From JAPHSX01 sp050298555 (lineage in GTDB: Bacteria; Pseudomonadota; Gammaproteobacteria; Thiohalomonadales; Thiohalomonadaceae), in NCBI GenBank assembly GCA_050298555.1, contig JBNKUL010000033.1:62001-126000 (forward strand): DNA of 64,000 nt, read 5' to 3'. The notes beneath the pieces are model-generated. The model was not told the DNA's origin, searched no databases, and saw only the letters and a list, made by a program, of their open reading frames with translations. Below, in pieces: positions 61,000 through 64,000 of the stretch; position 1 is the stretch's first letter; every line of letters begins with the position of its first letter. The translations under genes were made by a program, and so were the position numbers.

Positions 61000-61713
61000 A
61001 TGGAAAAGAGGGCTGAACTCATTGCGGGTAAGGCGAAGTCGGTTTACGCCACCGACGAAGATGACAAACTGATCATCCACTACCGCAACGACACCTCCGC
61101 CTTTGACGGCGAGAAGATGGAGCAGCTGGATCGCAAGGGGACGGTGAACAACAAGTTCAACGCCTTCATCATGGGTAAGCTGGAAGAGGCGGGTATCGAG
61201 ACCCACCAGATCGCACTGCTCTCCGATGATGAGTCGCTGGTGAAAAAGCTCGACATGATCCCCGTTGAGTGCGTGGTGCGTAACATCGCCTCCGGCTCCT
61301 TGGTGCGTCGCCTCGGCGTTGAGGACGGTATGACCCTCAATCCGCCCACCTTCGAGTTCTTCCTCAAGAACGACGCGCTGCACGACCCGATGATCAACGA
61401 CTACCACATCCTCAGCTTCGGTTGGGCCACCGAGGAGGAGATCGCCAGCATGAAGGAGCTCACCTTTAAGGTGAATCAGGTGCTGACCAGGCTCTTCGCC
61501 GATGCCGGCATGCTGCTGGTCGACTACAAGCTGGAGTTCGGCCGTTACCAGGGCCGCGTGGTACTGGGCGATGAGTTCAGCCCCGACGGCTGCCGCCTGT
61601 GGGATGCCGACACCCGCGAGAAGCTCGATAAGGACCGCTTCCGCCAGGGCCTCGGGGGCGTGGTCGAGGCCTATGAAGAGGTGGCCCACCGTCTGGGGGT
61701 AAACCTCGACTAA
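61000..61713 (+). CDS. purC: Phosphoribosylaminoimidazole-succinocarboxamide synthase
   Basis: A 237-residue SAICAR synthase of purine biosynthesis. GKAKSVYATDEDD, RNDTSAFDGEK, IPVECVVRNIASGSLVRR and the LVDYKLEFG motif mark the ATP-grasp fold. Length is that of the short bacterial form. TTGAGGAC precedes the ATG. Confidence 0.98.
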   Translation: MEKRAELIAGKAKSVYATDEDDKLIIHYRNDTSAFDGEKMEQLDRKGTVNNKFNAFIMGKLEEAGIETHQIALLSDDESLVKKLDMIPVECVVRNIASGSLVRRLGVEDGMTLNPPTFEFFLKNDALHDPMINDYHILSFGWATEEEIASMKELTFKVNQVLTRLFADAGMLLVDYKLEFGRYQGRVVLGDEFSPDGCRLWDADTREKLDKDRFRQGLGGVVEAYEEVAHRLGVNLD

Positions 61714-61728
61714 CGCCACCCGCTGCAC

Positions 61729-61759
61729 GGTGCCGGAGCCTTCCGGCACCCTCTATTTT
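61729..61759 (+). terminator. Terminator-like hairpin after purC
   Basis: GGTGCCGGA (61729-61737) pairs with TCCGGCACC (61742-61750), loop GCCT, followed by CTCTATTTTC. The T-run is imperfect but the stem is strong. Confidence 0.65.
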
Positions 61760-61895
61760 CTCTCCATCGACACCACAAATCTCCCCATCAGGGTTTCCCC
61801 TGCCACCGTGTGGGTATCTCCCACTACACTTTGTTGCACCAAAATGGGACACTGCATGGCTAGATTCTTCTTTGAATTTGCCCTGGGGAGATGGC

Positions 61896-63920
61896 GTGAA
61901 ACAGTTCCTGAATAACCTGAAAATCAGCAGCAAACTCTGGCTCGGCTTCGGCCTGCTGTTGGCGGTCCTGTTGCTGGTGGCGGTTTCGGTCTACCTCAGT
62001 CTCTCCCAGGTGCGCGGCAATATCGGTCTGGTGGTCAACCGTATCCAGCCCGTGGTGTTCGATGCCCAAATCATCGCTACCGAGCTGAACCGAGCCAATA
62101 AGGAGCTGGGCTTCTATCTGCTGGCCAAGGAGCCGCATAACAAGGAGTCCTACCTTCAGGGGTTGCAGCGTATCGAGGAGCTACTCGCCCGCCTGCAGGC
62201 GTCGCCGCTCAGTCACGAGATTGTCGAGGTCGAAAAGCACCTTAAGGGGCTGAGTGAGAAGCTGGCGAAATTCAGTGCCTACCGCGAGCCGATGCTTAAG
62301 CTGGCAGAGGACAACGTCGCCAACCAGCCCGCCTTCGCCTATGCTGCGGAGCACCTCAACCCCCATAGTCAGAAAATTCTTCAGCTCCTTGCACAGATGG
62401 TGCTGGCCGAGCAGGACGAGGAGGCGAGCGAGGAGCGGCGTGAGCTGCTGCTGACGATTACCGATATACGCTACGCCTGGGTCAATACCATGACCGCGTT
62501 ACGGGCCTACCTGGCGTTCCGTTCCGAGGGTGAGCTGGTCAATATTCGCAACTACGAGGAGAGCCTGGATAACTCCCTGCTGCGCCTCGGGGAGTTTGAG
62601 GACGAACTTAGCCTTGACCAGGCCGACTCGCTAGAGCAGTTCCATACCGCCTATGCGGCATTTCGCGGCAACTTCCCCAGGCTGGTGGAGATACACGGCA
62701 GCGAGCGCTGGCGTAGTGACGCCTACCTGATACGCACCGAACTGGGCCCCCTGCTTGAGGAGGTTCAGGCAGAACTGGATCTTCTGTTGCGCCTGTTAAG
62801 CGAAGAGATCGAGGCAAAGAGCCATGGCATGCTGCAGCAGGCCGAGGCGACTCAGAATATGGTGGTGGTGATGTCGCTGATAGGCCTGCTGGTGGGTGGC
62901 CTGGCGGCCTGGCTGCTGAACCGTCTGATCGCCCGTCCCCTGTGCCAGGCCGCCAGGGTGATGGACGACATCGCCAGTGGTGGCGGTGACCTGAGTCGCA
63001 CCCTTACTGTTGAGAGTCGCGATGAAATGGGGGAGCTGTGCCTGGCCTTTAACCGTTTTGTCGGCAAGATCCGTGACATCGTCGGCCCGGTGAGTGACTC
63101 CACCGGCCAGTTGGCCAGTGCCGCCGGACAGATGGCGCAGGTGACCACTGAGACCCGTGATGGTGTCGGTCGCCAGCAGAGTGAGACCGAGCAGGTGGCG
63201 ACGGCGATGAACCAGATGGTGGCGACCTCGCTGAACATGGTGGACAACGCCGCTATGGCCGCCGATGCGACCGAGAAGGCGGATGATGAGGCGCAACAGG
63301 GGCGCCGCGTGGTGGCGCAGACCATGACCGATATCGAGGGGCTGGCCCAGGCGGTGGAGCAGGCCAGCGCGGTGATCCATCAGCTGGAGGCCGACAGCGA
63401 GACCATCGGCAGCGTGCTTGACGTGATCCGCGGCATTGCCGAGCAGACCAACCTGCTGGCACTGAACGCCGCCATCGAGGCGGCGCGTGCAGGCGAACAG
63501 GGGCGCGGCTTTGCCGTCGTGGCCGATGAGGTACGCGGCCTCGCCTCACGTACCCAGGCCTCGACCCAGGAGATCCAGGAGATGATCGAGCAGCTGCAGT
63601 CCGGTGCTCGCGATGCGGTGCAGGTGATGGGGGAGGGGCGCGAACGTGCCCAGGCCAGCGTCGAACAGGCCTCCCTGGCGGGAAGCGCGCTCGATGCCAT
63701 CACCCAGGCGGTGGCCAGTATCCGCGAGATGAACCGGCACATGTCGGAGTCGGCGCAGCAGCAGGGAGAGGTAGCCGATGAGATCAACCGCAATCTCAGC
63801 AATATCACCCAGGTGGCGGAGCGGACCACCGAGGGGGCCGAGCAGCTGGGGCAGGCGAGTGACCAGCTGGCCGCACTGGCGACGCAACTGCAGTCGCTGG
63901 TCGGCCACTTCAAGACCTGA
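61896..63920 (+). CDS. Methyl-accepting chemotaxis protein
   Basis: A 674-residue chemoreceptor. Membrane helices lie at about residues 12-33 and 325-345, bounding a periplasmic helical sensor domain of about 290 residues. A HAMP domain (about 345-400) follows, then the cytoplasmic signalling domain with the conserved hairpin tip EQTNLLALNAAIEAARAGEQGRGFAVVADEVR. GTG at 61896 after GGGGAGA is chosen over a TTG at 61872 because KQFLNNLKISSKLWLGF is the usual chemoreceptor opening. The ligand is unknown. Confidence 0.9.
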   Translation: MKQFLNNLKISSKLWLGFGLLLAVLLLVAVSVYLSLSQVRGNIGLVVNRIQPVVFDAQIIATELNRANKELGFYLLAKEPHNKESYLQGLQRIEELLARLQASPLSHEIVEVEKHLKGLSEKLAKFSAYREPMLKLAEDNVANQPAFAYAAEHLNPHSQKILQLLAQMVLAEQDEEASEERRELLLTITDIRYAWVNTMTALRAYLAFRSEGELVNIRNYEESLDNSLLRLGEFEDELSLDQADSLEQFHTAYAAFRGNFPRLVEIHGSERWRSDAYLIRTELGPLLEEVQAELDLLLRLLSEEIEAKSHGMLQQAEATQNMVVVMSLIGLLVGGLAAWLLNRLIARPLCQAARVMDDIASGGGDLSRTLTVESRDEMGELCLAFNRFVGKIRDIVGPVSDSTGQLASAAGQMAQVTTETRDGVGRQQSETEQVATAMNQMVATSLNMVDNAAMAADATEKADDEAQQGRRVVAQTMTDIEGLAQAVEQASAVIHQLEADSETIGSVLDVIRGIAEQTNLLALNAAIEAARAGEQGRGFAVVADEVRGLASRTQASTQEIQEMIEQLQSGARDAVQVMGEGRERAQASVEQASLAGSALDAITQAVASIREMNRHMSESAQQQGEVADEINRNLSNITQVAERTTEGAEQLGQASDQLAALATQLQSLVGHFKT

Positions 63921-63949
63921 GCCCCACCACGGTTGTCGGCACCTGTGTG

Positions 63950-63979
63950 CGCCCCCGCTTGTCAGAGCGGGGGCGTTTT
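63950..63979 (+). terminator. Intrinsic terminator after the chemoreceptor gene
   Basis: CGCCCCCGCT (63950-63959) pairs with AGCGGGGGCG (63966-63975), followed by TTTT. TATGAT at 63984-63989 could be the -10 of the next gene beyond the window. Confidence 0.88.
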
Positions 63980-64000
63980 GCGTTATGATGCCCGGACTTT

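Overview
The window reads as chromosomal DNA of a GC-rich gammaproteobacterium. Two blocks match Pseudomonas-type gene order as I remember it. The first is fimV-truA-trpF-(trpBA)-accD-folC-dedD-cvpA-purF-(mscS)-metZ at 0-13 kb. The second is bcp-gcvR-dapA-bamC-MBL hydrolase-purC at 57-62 kb. A large pyruvate:ferredoxin oxidoreductase beside a GltD-like iron-sulfur flavoprotein, a DNR-like Crp/Fnr regulator, a NhaD antiporter and many c-di-GMP proteins suggest an environmental, possibly chemolithoautotrophic or facultatively anaerobic lineage (inference). No rRNA, tRNA, CRISPR array, transposase or integrase was recognised by eye.

Layout. 0-13.1 kb: housekeeping biosynthesis, ending in metZ behind a SAM-II riboswitch followed by an intrinsic terminator. 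13.1-14.3 kb: a small AT-richer cassette of three hypothetical genes (one Rap1a/Tai-like) bounded by two different palindromes. 14.3-22.7 kb: glycerate kinase, a DUF455 ferritin-like protein, pyrC, a coiled-coil lipoprotein, an orphan phage NinX-like protein, a LysR regulator and a PerM/AI-2E transporter. 22.7-30.7 kb: signalling genes (MASE3-PAS-GAF-HD-GYP, an HDOD operon, GGDEF-EAL) around a class-I flavin disulfide reductase. 30.7-35.4 kb: an ion/anion transport locus with a LysR regulator divergent from an SLC13-RCK transporter, then nhaD behind a strongly structured leader RNA. 35.7-40.9 kb: the GltD-like flavoprotein and NifJ operon. 41-47.3 kb: M48 lipoprotein protease, MotY-like protein, argG, PAS-GGDEF-EAL protein and gloA.

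47.3-53.6 kb is a lower-GC island with a tightly overlapping four-gene operon: sugar epimerase, GT2, a 1003-residue protein with the order GT2 / kinase-like / GT-like / GT2, and a GT29 (sialyltransferase)-like protein. It has no polymerase, flippase or nucleotide-sugar synthase of its own, so it probably decorates an existing glycan or protein. This is the strongest candidate for an undescribed system here. 53.6-64 kb returns to core genes: DUF1841, nth, dnr-like, phoH, bcp, gcvR, dapA, bamC, MBL hydrolase, purC and a chemoreceptor.

Regulatory RNA stands out. The metZ leader carries the conserved SAM-II core with a promoter placed to start transcription at its first base. The nhaD leader folds into three nested or adjacent helices closed by an outer helix and could be a cation riboswitch. 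The LysR/SLC13 intergenic region carries two perfect ATTCC-N5-GGAAT operators.
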